This document shows, one piece after another, positions 33,624 through 44,812 of a stretch of DNA of 64,000 nucleotides. This DNA is from Podospora pseudocomata (taxonomy: Eukaryota; Ascomycota; Sordariomycetes; Sordariales; Podosporaceae), in NCBI RefSeq assembly GCF_035222375.1, contig NC_085890.1, forward strand, positions 3,410,001 to 3,474,000. Reading direction: 5' to 3'. The notes beneath the pieces are model-generated. The model ran no database searches, had not been told where the DNA came from, and saw nothing but the letters and a program-made list of their open reading frames with translations. The stretch's first letter is position 1, and each line of letters opens with the position of its first letter. The translations under genes were made by a program, and so were the position numbers.

Positions 33624-35338
33624 AATGGCGAGGTATCGTTGCTATATTGGGATGATGATCTTTGCCGAGTATTGACCGAGTCCTTGTCTTGCTAGGAACT
33701 TGACCTCGCTGGGGAGGCAAAGAAACTCAAGAGGCTGATGTGATCCCATCATCCCAGCTATGGGGGGGAAATTGGACATTTTATCTGTCAGATGTCACCC
33801 ATCCGGGCCATTGGGCACAACGTCTAACGTCTAACGACAGACGCCGTTTCGCGCCAATTCGAGTCACGCCCCGACGGACGGCTTTCTTACGATCTCAACG
33901 GCGGACTTGAGATGATCGCCATTACGGGAGTGTGACACGGTTGTGGTGCTAGTTCCAAAAAGCTGCGACGCAGACTGAGCCATGTTCTTGGAAGTTAGAG
34001 GCCTCGCGACGGCAAGGTGCCGGGTCATTCCCCGTCGTTTGGAGTTATCAACTTCGGACGTCTATTTTTGGTCTGTGCCTGGTGTAGTTTGTCCGCTTTT
34101 CAAGATAGGAAGATGCGAGCAATTTGTTGCAGCGGTTCGGAACCTCGACGCAACAAGGGTCTCCAATTATTTCCTTGGGACAAGAAGCCTGCATGGACAA
34201 ATGATGTCAATTAGTCTGGTCGAGCGTGATGTTCAGACAAGACTATGCCTGGACCAGTTGCAGCTATCTCCCGCGGAGATATTGGAAAGCTGTATATTGC
34301 AAGGTTTCCCTGGGTTAACACCGCCATCTGTCTGCTTGGAAAGGTCAGCCTCGTATGATGATGAGGGTGCTATTTGAGATCAATTAGAAAGCCGGACAGC
34401 CACACAGCAGCCACACAGACCTCGAAAAGAAAATAGGAGGGCTGTCATCATCATTACATTGCCTTGCACCTCACATCGCTGCTCGTGGCAGCAGCAGAAC
34501 CAACTCGACAAGGGATGCTGAGCCCCGAAGTAACTCTACCTGAAGATCATCGGAATCCACGCAAATGTGATGGATGTGTTAGCGACGATTGCACCATGAG
34601 CCATTAAAAAGTGGACGACGGCTCTGGTGCCCGTTGAGTCACCATTAGACCAAAAACTCCTTTTCCTGCATACCTCGTTGACAAGCAGATGTCTTTTAGC
34701 TACCAAACCACGAGGTGTAACAATGGACAATGAACGAAAGAACAGGAGTTGTTGACCGGAATGGTGGTCGCGGCAACACAGTTTTACGATCGAAGACAAG
34801 GCGAAGTTGAAGGAAGGATTTGAAAAGATGGAGGAGAGAAGCGGGTGATTGTCCCATGTCATTGGCGATGGGAATCTCGTCTGTTCAAGTAGCATGTTGA
34901 CTTTGGGATGACACATGGGTGAGCAGTCTGCAAACTCGCGTGTGAGTCCAAGCTTTGGCAGACACAGCCGGGAGGTGCGTGAGAAGCTGCCCACTATTAT
35001 GGGATGGATGCAACTGGGAAGGTACGATCTCATGAACAGTTTCCGCCCAGTGCTCGTGTTGTTCGCTTCCAAGCTCACTACGGCCCTTCATCCTACCTTG
35101 GCCTCGTGACATAGTTGCGTTGCGTCCCATCACCTCCGAATATCTTCACTTACACATGGTGTTTCCCCTGGACAGCTGCTGCCAGCTGTCGCCACCTCTG
35201 CTGTCGGCTGCTGTCAGTCGAGTCATCCGGCGACGTCAATGACGACCACCTCACCACCAACACTCAAAAAAACAAGACACCCACCATCGTCGATTTCACG
35301 GAACTTCAAAACTACAAATTGAGTGCATTTCTTTCACA
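33624..35338. other. Intergenic, 1.7 kb, divergent promoters
   Basis: Lies between the starts of the carboxylesterase and HNT3 genes. The 131-residue plus frame at 33982-34377 and the minus frame at 34536-35078 look non-coding (no family, poor composition). No repeat seen. Confidence 0.5.
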
Positions 35339-36175
35339 ATGGCCGAGCAAGCAGAAGATATTGACGACATCGTCGACCACCCCACTGGGGCAAACTCCTC
35401 AGAACAACACGACGAGCCATCATCGGCCTCGTCAAAGCCAAAGAATGCATTTGCCGAACTCATGGCCCCGAAGAGAAAGGCCCCGGCCTCACCAGAACCC
35501 GAAAAGCGTCCAAAAGACAAAGCCGCCCGCTGGCGCGGCGCCTTAGTTCAGTACATCAACGACCCCTCCTCCTTTGGCAGCCAAGTCCTCCAGGTAACTC
35601 CCAACACAGTCCTCATCAAGGACTCGTTCCCCAAAGCCACCGTCCATCTCCTTCTTCTACCTCGCTCAAAAAAGCACTACCTCCTCCGTCCTAATGAAGC
35701 TTTCGCCGACCCTGCCTTTTTGGCCATCGTACGAGAAGAAGCCGCTTCGGCAGCCAAACTCGCCGCAGCCGAGCTAGAAAGATTGCTCGGTTCTTTTTCA
35801 GTCTCAAACAAGCCTCGTCTAGAAGCAACAGACTACGCCAACCGACCCCCAGGACGGGATTATCTCAAAGAAATCAAGGTCGGGATGCACGCACACCCGA
35901 GCATGGATCATCTGCATGTTCACATCATCAGCAAGGACATGCACTCGCCCAAGGTGAAGCACAAGAAGCACTACAATAGTTTCAACACCGAGTTTTTTAT
36001 TCCCTTGGTGGATTATCCACTGGCAGATGACGACGTCAGGAGGGATGTGGGGTTCCAGAACGGGAATCTGAGCAAGGATTTCAAATGCTGGAGGTGCGGG
36101 AAGGACTTTGGGAATAAGTTTACGCAGCTGAAGAAGCATCTGGAGGAAGAGTTTGAGGAGTGGAAGAAGGAGTAA
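35339..36175 (+). CDS. hnt3: Aprataxin-like DNA-adenylate hydrolase Hnt3
   Basis: A single-exon frame of 278 residues starts MAEQAEDIDDIVDHPTGANS. After a disordered acidic and then basic leader, the HIT domain begins around residue 62 ('WRGALVQYINDPSSFGSQVL'). It contains 'LLLLPRSKKHY' and the histidine triad HLHVHII (His191, His193, His195). The C-terminus carries a zinc finger, CWRCGKDF...LKKHLEEEF, in the C-x2-C-x11-H-x3-E (C2HE) arrangement typical of fungal Hnt3. The enzyme removes 5'-AMP from abortive DNA ligation intermediates in nuclear DNA repair. Length and domain order match the family. The ATG sits in a good context (CACAATGGC). Confidence 0.95.
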   Translation: MAEQAEDIDDIVDHPTGANSSEQHDEPSSASSKPKNAFAELMAPKRKAPASPEPEKRPKDKAARWRGALVQYINDPSSFGSQVLQVTPNTVLIKDSFPKATVHLLLLPRSKKHYLLRPNEAFADPAFLAIVREEAASAAKLAAAELERLLGSFSVSNKPRLEATDYANRPPGRDYLKEIKVGMHAHPSMDHLHVHIISKDMHSPKVKHKKHYNSFNTEFFIPLVDYPLADDDVRRDVGFQNGNLSKDFKCWRCGKDFGNKFTQLKKHLEEEFEEWKKE

Positions 36176-36313
36176 CGGGCTATTTGTTATGCTTTATGCC
36201 AAAGCGGTGAATTCAATCGTGCTGCAAAAGAAGATTCAAAGAGTGTAAAACCATCGCAGTGTTGACCAAGAACATGACGGGCCAGGTCTTGGCCAATGTC
36301 CCTGCTTTTTGGG

Positions 36314-36967
36314 CTACTCCAGAATAAACTCAACATCCAACTCTTCCCCCTCCTGCAAGTTCCGCTGTTTGATCTTCTGAAGTATTTTGTCCTTCCTCTC
36401 CTTCATCTCGGCCTCCTCCTTCGCAATAACCAACGCCCTGTTCCTTTTCCTCCTCGCCCTCTCCTTTTCATTTTTCCTCCTCCGCTTGGCGATCTCATCT
36501 GGCGTAAACCTAGCCCTACGCTCCTTCTCAGCCTGTTGCACCTTTGCGGCCTTATCTGCCGCTTTCTTTGCCTTGTCCTCCGCTATCTGAGCCCGGATGA
36601 TAGGTCCGTAGCGTCTAGCGGCATCGTCTAGCGCCTTTCTCACCCGGGGAGCATGCTCACAGAGGAATTTACGTATTTCCTCGTCCTCGTCCCCGTTGAC
36701 CTCCTCGCCGGACTCACAGTCGATGAGCTCATAGTCGCTAAACTCATCGTCGCTGACTGCAGCTTTGGAGTCATCAGCCATTGGGATGTCAATATCCTCG
36801 CTGGCCTCTGCCTTGGTGTCATCAGTCATTAGGATCTCAGTCTGCCCGCTGACTTCCGCTACGGTGTCAGCAGTCTTTGCAATGTTAGCCTCTGTGCTGT
36901 TGGCGTCTTGACTTTGAAGTGTATTGTTGTCAAGGCCTTTGTTTTTGTCATCCGCATGGGGCCGCAT
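36314..36967 (-). CDS. Hypothetical charged coiled-coil protein
   Basis: A single frame of 217 residues starts MRPHADDKNKGLDNNTLQSQ. The first half is acidic with two near-repeats ('EILMTDDTKAEASED' and 'DIPMADDSKAAVSDD'). The second half is a long charged helix rich in Lys/Arg/Ala/Glu ('AEDKAKKAADKAAKVQQAEK', 'RRRKNEKERARRKRNRALVI') ending 'EGEELDVEFILE'. No catalytic motif or family is recognised. It is tail-to-tail with hnt3 (138 bp apart). Codon use looks coding-like, and an acidic/basic layout is common in fungal nuclear or ribosome-biogenesis factors, but that is only a guess. Confidence 0.65.
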   Translation of the reverse strand: MRPHADDKNKGLDNNTLQSQDANSTEANIAKTADTVAEVSGQTEILMTDDTKAEASEDIDIPMADDSKAAVSDDEFSDYELIDCESGEEVNGDEDEEIRKFLCEHAPRVRKALDDAARRYGPIIRAQIAEDKAKKAADKAAKVQQAEKERRARFTPDEIAKRRRKNEKERARRKRNRALVIAKEEAEMKERKDKILQKIKQRNLQEGEELDVEFILE

Positions 36968-37385
36968 TGTGACTTTTGGAATATGTCTGCTTGAGACGAC
37001 AAGAAGGAAGAAGCATGTATATATCTGCTTCCTGGTGTGAGAAAGGGCGAGCGATGAACACCCGACTGTGCTTTCAGGGCGTTGCTACCGCCTACCTAAG
37101 TACCACTGAATGAAGTAGGTTTCACCAGTTTTGAACTCGCTCTGGCATGTGACCTATTCTTTTGAGTTTACCACAACAATAGCCCAGAGCTAAACCACGA
37201 GGTCCTGAAGAGTTTTTAGAGATCACCAAATTCACAGCTACCTTATGACTGATGACTCCACCACAAACATCCAAACCATATAATGCAGTTTGCCTCAGCA
37301 CAACTGACTCATTTCTTGATCACCAATCCCTCACCAAAAGCCCGCCCCTCCAAGCAATCCAGACATGACACTCTCCCCAGAAGGC
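36968..37385. other. Intergenic
   Basis: Promoter region of the 36314 gene and 3' region of the GH45 gene. No gene seen. Confidence 0.5.
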
Positions 37386-38170
37386 TCAAGCCACACACCC
37401 CGAAATCCCCACCAACCGCCCCGGACACTCAACCTGATGATAAACCGCATCCCACCCATTCACCACCCCCCCAGCCCAATTCCACCTCCAATAACAACCC
37501 CCCCACAACCCCCCCGGCAACCTCTCACACTCCTGCCTATTCCTCACCCCCCTGTGCACCCCCCAGTTGTAACCCCCCATACATCCCATTACACCCCCCC
37601 TGCCCCAGCGGACCTACCCCCCCTCCCGGAGTCAAAATAATCATGTCCCCCCTTTGACATCCCCCCGCGCCCCCAGGTGTAACAACTTGTACAATCATCG
37701 TTTTATTCGCTGCCGCCCCAGTCAACCACCGCAATTGATAGCATTTACAGCAATTAGGATGGTCAGCTGCTTGACTGTCCTGGACCTGGATCGCAAAGCC
37801 GTAGGAGAGGTCGTTGGAGATGGGAATGGGCTGGTACGTGTCGCAGAGGTAGGCGGCAGTGTTGGTGTTTACGCCGGGCTGGCAGCCCGTCACGGCTGAG
37901 ACGCCGGCGGTGGTGGGGAGGGGCTGGCTGGATCTGTTGCAGACGCGGACGGCGCCGCGGGTGGTGAGGAGGGAGGGGCGGTTGTCGGTGCTGGCGCAGA
38001 TGGGTTTGCAGCTGGTTGTGATCAGAAAGTGGTGGGGATAGGGAAGGGGAACGGGGAGGGGGGATGTACCAGTCCCAGCCTGTGTAGGTCTTTGCTACTG
38101 TTTGGGCTTTGACGAGGGCATGGTGGCGGAGGGTGAGGAGGCAGAGGAGGTGGTGGTAGAGTAGGAGCAT
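37386..38170 (-). pseudogene. GH45 endoglucanase with a frame break in a G-homopolymer-rich segment
   Basis: Exon 1 (38170-38070) encodes a signal peptide and joins exon 2 (from 38011) at 'TYTGWD|CCKPICA', the diagnostic GH45 start W-D-C-C-K-P. Exon 2 continues with 'NDLSYGFAIQVQDSQAADHP', 'CCKCYQLRWLTG' and 'RGDMIILTPGGGVGPLGQGG'. Both catalytic Asp residues (in WDCC and GDMIIL) are kept. After 'GCNGMYGG' the frame reaches a stop, but the next frame over continues the family sequence ('RGVRNRQECERLPGGLWGGC', 'YHQVECPGRLVGISGC') to a stop at 37386. A one-base shift between about 37540 and 37590, inside runs of 6-7 G, explains this. It may be a real mutation, a sequencing error or a missed tiny intron. 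GH45 cleaves beta-1,4-glucan in cellulose. No cellulose-binding module is seen. Confidence 0.8.
37466..37672. repeat. Cluster of poly-C/poly-G runs
   Basis: About ten C-runs of 6-7 bases on the plus strand fall in about 200 bp (for example near 37476, 37498, 37509, 37547, 37560, 37572, 37593, 37616 and 37646). They lie in the coding part of the GH45 gene and act as GGG (Gly) codons on the minus strand. Confidence 0.85.
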
Positions 38171-38932
38171 TTTATCTCTGTGAGGAGCCCGCGATGCCTA
38201 AGCAAAAGGTCGAGGTGAGCAGGGCCAGGGAAGGAGCAGCGAGAGCCATGTTGATATACCGCTGAGTGTACCCCCACTGTTGAGAAGACTTCGAGATTAC
38301 CGGACCATTCCTGCATCTACCGCAACACCATCTGCCCGGTCAATCTCTGCTATCTGGCATGTGACAATATGGTGGGTGTCAATACCAGTGATGCAGAAAC
38401 TCCCCGTCTGATGCTACCATGGCAGACCTCATCAAACCGGGCTATTGGTGCTCCATTCCCAGCGAGCATCAACATCAGATGGAAGCCGATAGACACCTCC
38501 CGCTCTCCTCGCCAAAATAAAAAAGCCCCCGTTGGTTACCGCAGCCAAGGGTGAACGATAGAGCTCTGCTGTAAACAACCGGTTAAACTGTGCCGAGAGC
38601 CGGGCTCGATAGATTGCCAGCCTACTCTGTCAGTCAAACAAAGCATACTGCATAGAGAGCATGACCTCATGTGGTAGATGAAAGTGTATTGTGCCAGATG
38701 CTATTTTCAGCATTCATCCGATATCTGAACGCTTAACCTGCAGAGCCAAGGCCATACACACAGCCAAGCGGGGAAACTCCCACATATCAAAACACTATCG
38801 TGCCGCTTCATGGCAGCATATTTGAGTACCGTTGCCCCTCCCCCAACCCATGAACGCCTAGACAAAGGAATCCCAATCCATAAATCCAGATCCTAAACTC
38901 CAACCAATCCGGGACAGTACAAGGTTCATTGT
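38171..38932. other. Intergenic
   Basis: Promoter of the GH45 gene and 3' side of the NmrA-like gene. No gene recognised. Confidence 0.5.
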
Positions 38933-40034
38933 TTAAGCACCATTGTGCTTCACCTTCTTCTTGGGACGCAGTTCGCCGGCATACAGGCGGAAGAACTCGT
39001 CCGGCTCGGTGGGGTGCTCGCCCGTGACATCGTGGAAAGCAGTCGTGGCGATGTAGTTGGTCTTGCCCTCACGCACCAAGCTGTAGTACTCGAGGAGGTA
39101 TTCCTTCTCGGAGTCGTCGATGGTGGCTTGGTTCTTAAGGATTCTCTTCGCCTCACGCCTGAAAGAGTGTTAGTTGCCGTATATGAGAACGGAAAAAAGC
39201 CAAAAGAAACATACTCAGAGATATTCTCAAACTCCATCGTCTGACCCAAAGCCTTGCTGGCCGACTCGGCAAGCTCCTTGCCAGCGCAGAGCATAGGCCC
39301 AGTGATGACCATCATCTGACCGCGGTGCTTGTCGTCAAAGCCGTGAGGGCCCTTTCCGGAGAGAACATGGGCAGCGACGTGCGCAATGTCACCGAGGGCA
39401 ACAGGAGCAAACTTGTGGTTCTCGCCAATGGGAAGAGGAAGGACGCCCTCGCTCTGGGCTTGCTGGGCGTACAAGAGGATGTTTTCGGCGTAGAAACCAG
39501 CACTAAGATAGTCTTGTCAGTTGCAGATCTTGACATCCACGGTGTTGAAGAAACTCACCGAATAACACAAGGCGAATGTCCCAAGGCAACATCCGCATTA
39601 CCCTTCTCAGCCAGCACCAAAGCCTCCAAATCAATAAACTCCCTCAGCCTCGGCTGCTTGTCCCTCTCGGCATAATCGCACCCAGCAGCACTAATCAACA
39701 GCACATTCTGAACACCCGCCTTCTTGGCCGCATTGGTCAGCTCGACGCAAATGTCGAACTTGTCCTCCTTCGCGGGAGGGATCAGACAGATGGTGTCGCA
39801 GCCGATCTTCTTGAGGGCATTGACCATCTCGCGCTCACGGCCGGGGTTGTGGGGCACGATGACGGCACCGAGCGACTCGAGCTCTTTGGCCTTGGCCGAG
39901 GTCGGGTCGAGGGAGAGGCCGCTGAGGCTGGTGATTTGCTTCTTGAAGCGCTCTTCTTTGAGGAGGAGCTCGGCGATGAGGAAGCCGGTTTGGCCGTCAA
40001 CGGCGGTGATGCAAACGTTGCGGGTGTCGGACAT
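38933..40034 (-). CDS. NmrA-like NAD(P)-binding family protein
   Basis: Three exons (40034-39559, 39502-39215, 39158-38933) give 329 residues. The N-terminus MSDTRNVCITAVDGQTGFLI is a Rossmann dinucleotide-binding start, with G-x-x-G replaced by the atypical D-G-Q-T-G. 'AGVQNVLLISAAGCDYAERD' and 'EKGNADVALGHSPCVIRAGF' follow the atypical short-chain dehydrogenase pattern (NmrA / HSCARG / azoreductase-like). 'PLPIGENHKFAPVALGDIAH' matches the family's conserved V-x-x-x-D-(I/V)-A block. Members act as NAD(P)H sensors or reductases; the classic fungal NmrA regulates the nitrogen GATA factor. This protein is more like the generic reductase branch, and its substrate is unknown. Confidence 0.88.
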
Positions 40035-40781
40035 TTTGGCGGTGGCGGAAAGTCGACTTTGGTGGAGGTGTAGAGAAAGAGGGAAATGAGTTGTTGTTTG
40101 ATGTTGCAAGAGGTCGCAGTTCAATAGTTGCTTGGTTGTGTTGTGTTGTGGTCTTCCGGGAAGGTGGGGGGTGCAGGTGCAGGTGCAGGTGCAGGTGTTG
40201 AGACTGCAGGTGCCAATTCAAAAAGTCGGGTCGGTCAATTGTTTTTATTGCCAAAGGTCCCTTCCACCACATCAGAGTTCCGTCTTTATGCTTGGTACCC
40301 TCTGTCCATCGTCATCATTATTGCTTCTTCAAACAAACCATGTTGATGAAGTCATGAGAAGTTCGTTTGTCACCGCATCCGAGATCCATTGCGTCATTGA
40401 GTCAGGGGCGCCAAGGGGTCAAAGCATCAAAAGCATTCCACGTTGAAGCTTTCTTGTTTTGATTGTGCTTTGTTCCAAACAACAGAGAAATTGCGTGTTG
40501 ATATTTAAACTACCAGTCGGATCACCGAACGCATCGTGATATCTCAACAACTAGATACTGCGCTGTGTGAAAGTCGGTTCAAAACTATGTATCTGCGGTA
40601 CCCTACACTTTACACTTTTGCTAACTCCCCAGCCTACCATTATGACAAGACTGTCAAATCCCATCACATGTTTATCTCACAGTTTCTCGCCTGTCATTCT
40701 TGACAAGGTAAACGGATTTTCCAGCTGGCATGATTATCATGTCCGTATCTCCGTCATCTCTCTCCCACACGGGTTGGCCCC
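40035..40781. other. Intergenic with a hexanucleotide microsatellite
   Basis: Promoter of the NmrA-like gene and 3' side of the coiled-coil gene. A (GTGCAG)n run is listed separately. No gene recognised. Confidence 0.5.
40171..40197. repeat. (GTGCAG)4-5 microsatellite
   Basis: Four perfect GTGCAG units plus GTG occur in the promoter region of the NmrA-like gene, with one more degenerate copy (GACTGCAGGTGCC) just downstream. Confidence 0.9.
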
Positions 40782-42210
40782 CTAACCCGATGTCTTCACC
40801 TTCTTCGGAATAGAAATCCCATCCTGCGTGGTCTGCTTATCGCATATCACCTCAAGCTTAACGAGAACCATCTTTTTGTCGTAATTCTTCCCGTCCGCCG
40901 TCCCGCATTTGACGATCCCGGGGGCAATAACAAGGTCGACATTCATCGACTCGTTTCTCTTCGAACAGTGAGGCGGAGGATGGAGATGGCGCGTGGGCTC
41001 CATCAGATCTGGATTGAAGGGAAACCCGAACCTGTAATTTTCGTCAAGAAGAGAATCAGGCCAGGCATCACTGATGACGATCGTAAAGTCTGCCTTTGAT
41101 GTGCGGAAAATCGTGTCTAGTTCTGCTGCAAGCGTGATGATCTCGGTGACAGCGGCATTCACCGCATCCTCTTTGGTGTCCTGGGCCAACACATCTCTGA
41201 GTTCCCTCGAATAGAAATGAGACACCAAAACAGGGAGATAGTTCCGGTGTGGGACCATGTTGGCAAATCGCACAGTTTGGGACCGCCATTCATGAAAACT
41301 CTCCCGGGCGGGTTTCTGGCAATGGACGTCCTGTTCCTTGCCGTCAATGGTGGCTAGATATCAGAATGACAAAGTTAGGCAACTATTACACATGTGGTCG
41401 TTTGAAGGGGCTGGTATACTTACCCGCTATCTTGTGAAATACGACGGAAAGAGACGAACCAAGTGACCCATTCCAGTAAGTGGCCTGGATGCGAAAGATG
41501 AAGTGGTGAAGATAGTTCCATACATACGCTTCCAGAATGAGCGGATAGAAACGCGGCGACGTTGCCTGGTACTTGGTAGCTGTAGGAATTGGCTTCAGGA
41601 AGGCTAGCGAATTGGCAGTCTCCCAATCGATGGACTGGGGGAAGTGGCTCTCCACAAACTGTCGAACCAGAAATCGCAGCTGCTTCCATTTGGATTCGAT
41701 CTCGTTGTCCGAGACCTTCGTGTATCCAACGGGATCTTTCAACTTCTGCTCCTCAAGGTCTCTGGCGAACTTGGCGGCCTGATGCTTGATGATAGCTTCC
41801 TGCTCGATGAACTTTTGCTCGGCATTCCTGAGCTCGGCGGCCTGATGATTGCTCATTACTTCTAGCTGGACGCACTTCTGCTCGGCATTCTCGAGCCTGG
41901 CCTCAAGCTCGCTGATGTAGGTGTCGTATTTCTCAGTGTCATGAGTGCAAAGAGCTTTCTCATTACTAAACCTGCCGAGAAAGCTGGATAGTTTCCATCG
42001 CGAGTCTCCGCTTACCAAGCTCAATTGCTCTTTCAACTTCTTGTTCTCGTGCTCGAGATCTTTTGCCTGGTTGGATTTGTCCGTGATGACATTCCGATAG
42101 GACTCTAGCATCTCTTGCAGCTGCTCAATACTGACGTAGCTCTCATCGCTTGCTCCTTCGGACTGACCAGCATGGTCCTCGGCGCACTGCTGCTCGAAGT
42201 GATGGGGCAT
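40782..42210 (-). CDS. Coiled-coil protein of unknown function, partner candidate of the Hsp70-like gene
   Basis: Two exons (42210-41424 and 41353-40782) give 452 residues starting MPHHFEQQCAEDHAGQSEGA. Residues about 30-160 form a coiled coil that includes a tandem 21-residue repeat (LENAEQKCVQLEVMSNHQAA followed by LRNAEQKFIEQEAIIKHQAA). The C-terminal part ('WKQLRFLVRQFVESHFP', 'FYPLILEAYVWNYLHHFIFR', 'SFHEWRSQTVRFANMV', 'VTEIITLAAELDTIFR') is helical. It follows a pattern I have seen in uncharacterised proteins common in Sordariomycete genomes; no Pfam name is claimed. There is no signal peptide or membrane helix. It diverges from the Hsp70-like gene with 519 bp between ATGs. I chose Met42210; the frame extends upstream only through a TTG. 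Confidence 0.82.
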
Positions 42211-42729
42211 AGTAGCTGCGATCAAGAATGTCTGAAAAAGAAATGGTAAGTGAATGCCTACATTGAATCAGAGATATTACCATACCTAGATCAAGTCGTA
42301 AAACTGGTCCCTGGCAAAAATCTCAGCGGTGGCTTCTTCTTTCGGAATGGAGGAAGGGGAAGGGATGTGGGAAGAGGTGAGGGGAGAGGAAGAGGTGATG
42401 GAAGAGGTGTGAAGTAGGGAGATTATTGTCAGGGTTGCTTGAGGCCCAGCTTTTTGACCATGAAAAGGAAAACGCACTAAAATTCCAAAGCACATCTGTA
42501 GGAAGGTGCTCTTTTGCCCGCAGCCTGTGGAGTGGTTCAATGGTACCAGGTAAACAAATCCGTCTGCTTGCTGCCACGTTGCTTAACACGGGTAGCCTTC
42601 CAAGTTTCCTCAAACCGAGCAAGCAACCCCTGTGCGACCACCACAGGACTCTTTTACCCACTAGGCTTTTTTTGTCCTTTTCTCTTGAACAATAAATCCA
42701 GCCAGCCTTTACAACACGCAATCGCCAGA
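42211..42729. promoter_or_regulatory. Shared divergent promoter region of the coiled-coil and Hsp70-like genes
   Basis: 519 bp lie between outward-facing start codons. It contains GA/CT-rich tracts (about 42340-42420). No clear heat-shock element is recognised by eye, so a common regulator is not shown. Confidence 0.45.
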
Positions 42730-44812
42730 ATGTTAAGCGCCAACAACAAAACTTCGGACGACCCTGGCGATAACACCATCACCATTGGGATCGACTTTGG
42801 CACTACCTACTCAGGAGTCGCTTACACTTGGTCGAAGAAGTTAGCTCGAATTGAGATTATCACGAGCTGGGATTCCGACCTTCACTCTAATGCCGACCTG
42901 GAGAAAGCCCCAACCGCCATTTCTCTAGACTCGGACAAACATGTACTGTGGGGCTATTCCATTCCCCACGAGTTTGGGCAGATCCGCTGGTTCAAGCTTC
43001 TTTTGATCGACAAGAATGATCTCCCTGATGATGTCCAGAATTCTCCCAAGATCGCGGAAGCAGTCGCGTATTTGGAGAAGCATAACAAGTCCGCAATTGA
43101 CATCGTCAGCCTTTACCTTCGCCATATCTGGAACCATGCCACCCAGCGAATCATGGAGACTATCAGCAAAGACATGGTATGCTCCTCGAAACTCGAAATC
43201 GTCATCACGCTGCCAGCCATTTGGCCTGCCTATGCAGTCGGACGCATGAGACAAGCCGCTAGAATTGCTGGTATGCTTGGGGATCGGGATCCTGGTCCGA
43301 CCATTCTCACGTTCGTTTCGGAGCCGGAGGCGGCTGCGCTCGCGACTCTCTCCGATATGCAGGGCCGTCATGACATCAAGGTAGCGTTGCACTATTCTGT
43401 TATCTACAGAATCAATTACTTACTCTGGCGGTTCAACTTCTAGGCTGGTGACAGTTTCGTCGTGGTTGATTGTGGTGGAGGAACGGTGGATCTTATCAGT
43501 TATGATATGGTTAGCCTTTCCCCAGCGACGGTCAAAGAATGTGTCAAGGGTCAGGGTACGTGACTACCACTAAATAATTACCAATTGTAACGTTTCTAAC
43601 AAGATTATCGTCTTCATATAGGTGGACTTTGCGGCGCTGTCTTTGTTGACGAGGCCTTCACCGATATCCTCAAGCGCAAATTTGGCAAAAACAAATGGCG
43701 GAAGCTTGGGGATGACGCACGCCACCGTATTCAGCATGACGAATGGGAGAATGGGATCAAAACTCAGTTTGACGGTTCATACAGGGAGTGGAAGTTCACC
43801 ATGCCCTGGGAGTGTCTTGAACATGTTGACCTCAAGCCTGGTACCCTTATCCCCAAGATCGTGATTACTTCAGATGAGATTCAGCGTGCTTTCGATCCTG
43901 TCCTAGACAAGATATTTGTCATGGTTCAAGAGCAGGTGGCCGCGGTGACTCGGAAGAAGGGACATGGTCCAAAGGTGAGTACAGGCTACATTTTCTGTAT
44001 TGAAGAGGCTAACGCGCCACGCAGTATGTCATTCTTGTTGGTGGCTTTGGGCGTTCAAGATATCTCTTTTCTTATCTCAAGAAGAAGCTTGGAGATGAGA
44101 TTGAGATACTTCAGTCTCGCGGCGCCAGCTCGTAGGTTTCCCATTGTTCTTGTTGGCATGACTCGGTTTGCTGACAATTCTGTGTTCATAGCTGGACCGC
44201 CATCTGCCGCGGAGCTGTAATACAAAGCATTAGCTCCAAAGGCCGTTCGAATCTGTCTATTGATGTCCAGGGGCGGATCTCCAGAGCCAGCTATGGTGTT
44301 CGTTACTCTACCACCTGGGACCCCCAAGTCCATGATGCATCTTTGAGGTACTTTTGCCACTACGAAGCCGGGTGGAAAGCAAAGAACCAGATGTGCTGGT
44401 ATTTGAATCAGGTAAGCGTTACCTGCTCCGTTAGTGTGATTGTTTTAGAGCTGACCTATAGAAGGGCGACCTCGTGAATTCAGACAAACGTGTCACAAGT
44501 TCCTACCTACGTCAATTTGACACAAACGACGACCAGAAACAGACCATTGTGGAGGATATCTACTGCACAACTGCCTCACAGCCACCCAAAGTCTGGAATC
44601 ATCAAGTCAAGATGCTCTGCACGGTGAAGTGGGAAACGAAGATCGACCTGACCACCCTTCCAACATTCACCAACCCCGTGGGAAAGGTTATCTACGTCCT
44701 CAAGTACGATATCGAGATGACGGTTGCTGGGGGTATTATGGACTTTGCTGTTTACCGCGATGGCGTTCGGCAGGGAGGAAAGAGTGTCATGATTGAGTAT
44801 GAGAATGCCTAA
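42730..44812 (+). CDS. Atypical Hsp70-like ATPase (HSPA12-like branch)
   Basis: Six exons (42730-43380, 43444-43555, 43622-43974, 44025-44131, 44192-44411, 44462-44812), all phase-consistent, give 597 residues. The actin/Hsp70 ATPase signatures are present: IGIDFGTTYSGVAY (phosphate 1, Asp22), VVVDCGGGTVDLISY (phosphate 2, Asp226) and YVILVGGFGRSRYLF (adenosine site, 373-387). 'ITLPAIWPAYAVGRMRQAAR' and 'FVSEPEAAALAT' match the HSPA12-like group rather than canonical chaperones. After the nucleotide-binding domain, the C-terminal 150 residues lack a recognisable substrate-binding domain, lid or EEVD tail. It should bind ATP; whether it folds clients or acts as a switch is unknown. The divergent coiled-coil gene is a possible partner. 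Confidence 0.92.

Noticed and set aside
33982-34377. 131-residue plus-strand frame
   Set aside because: No conserved motif, poor start context, and it lies in the divergent promoter region of two real genes.
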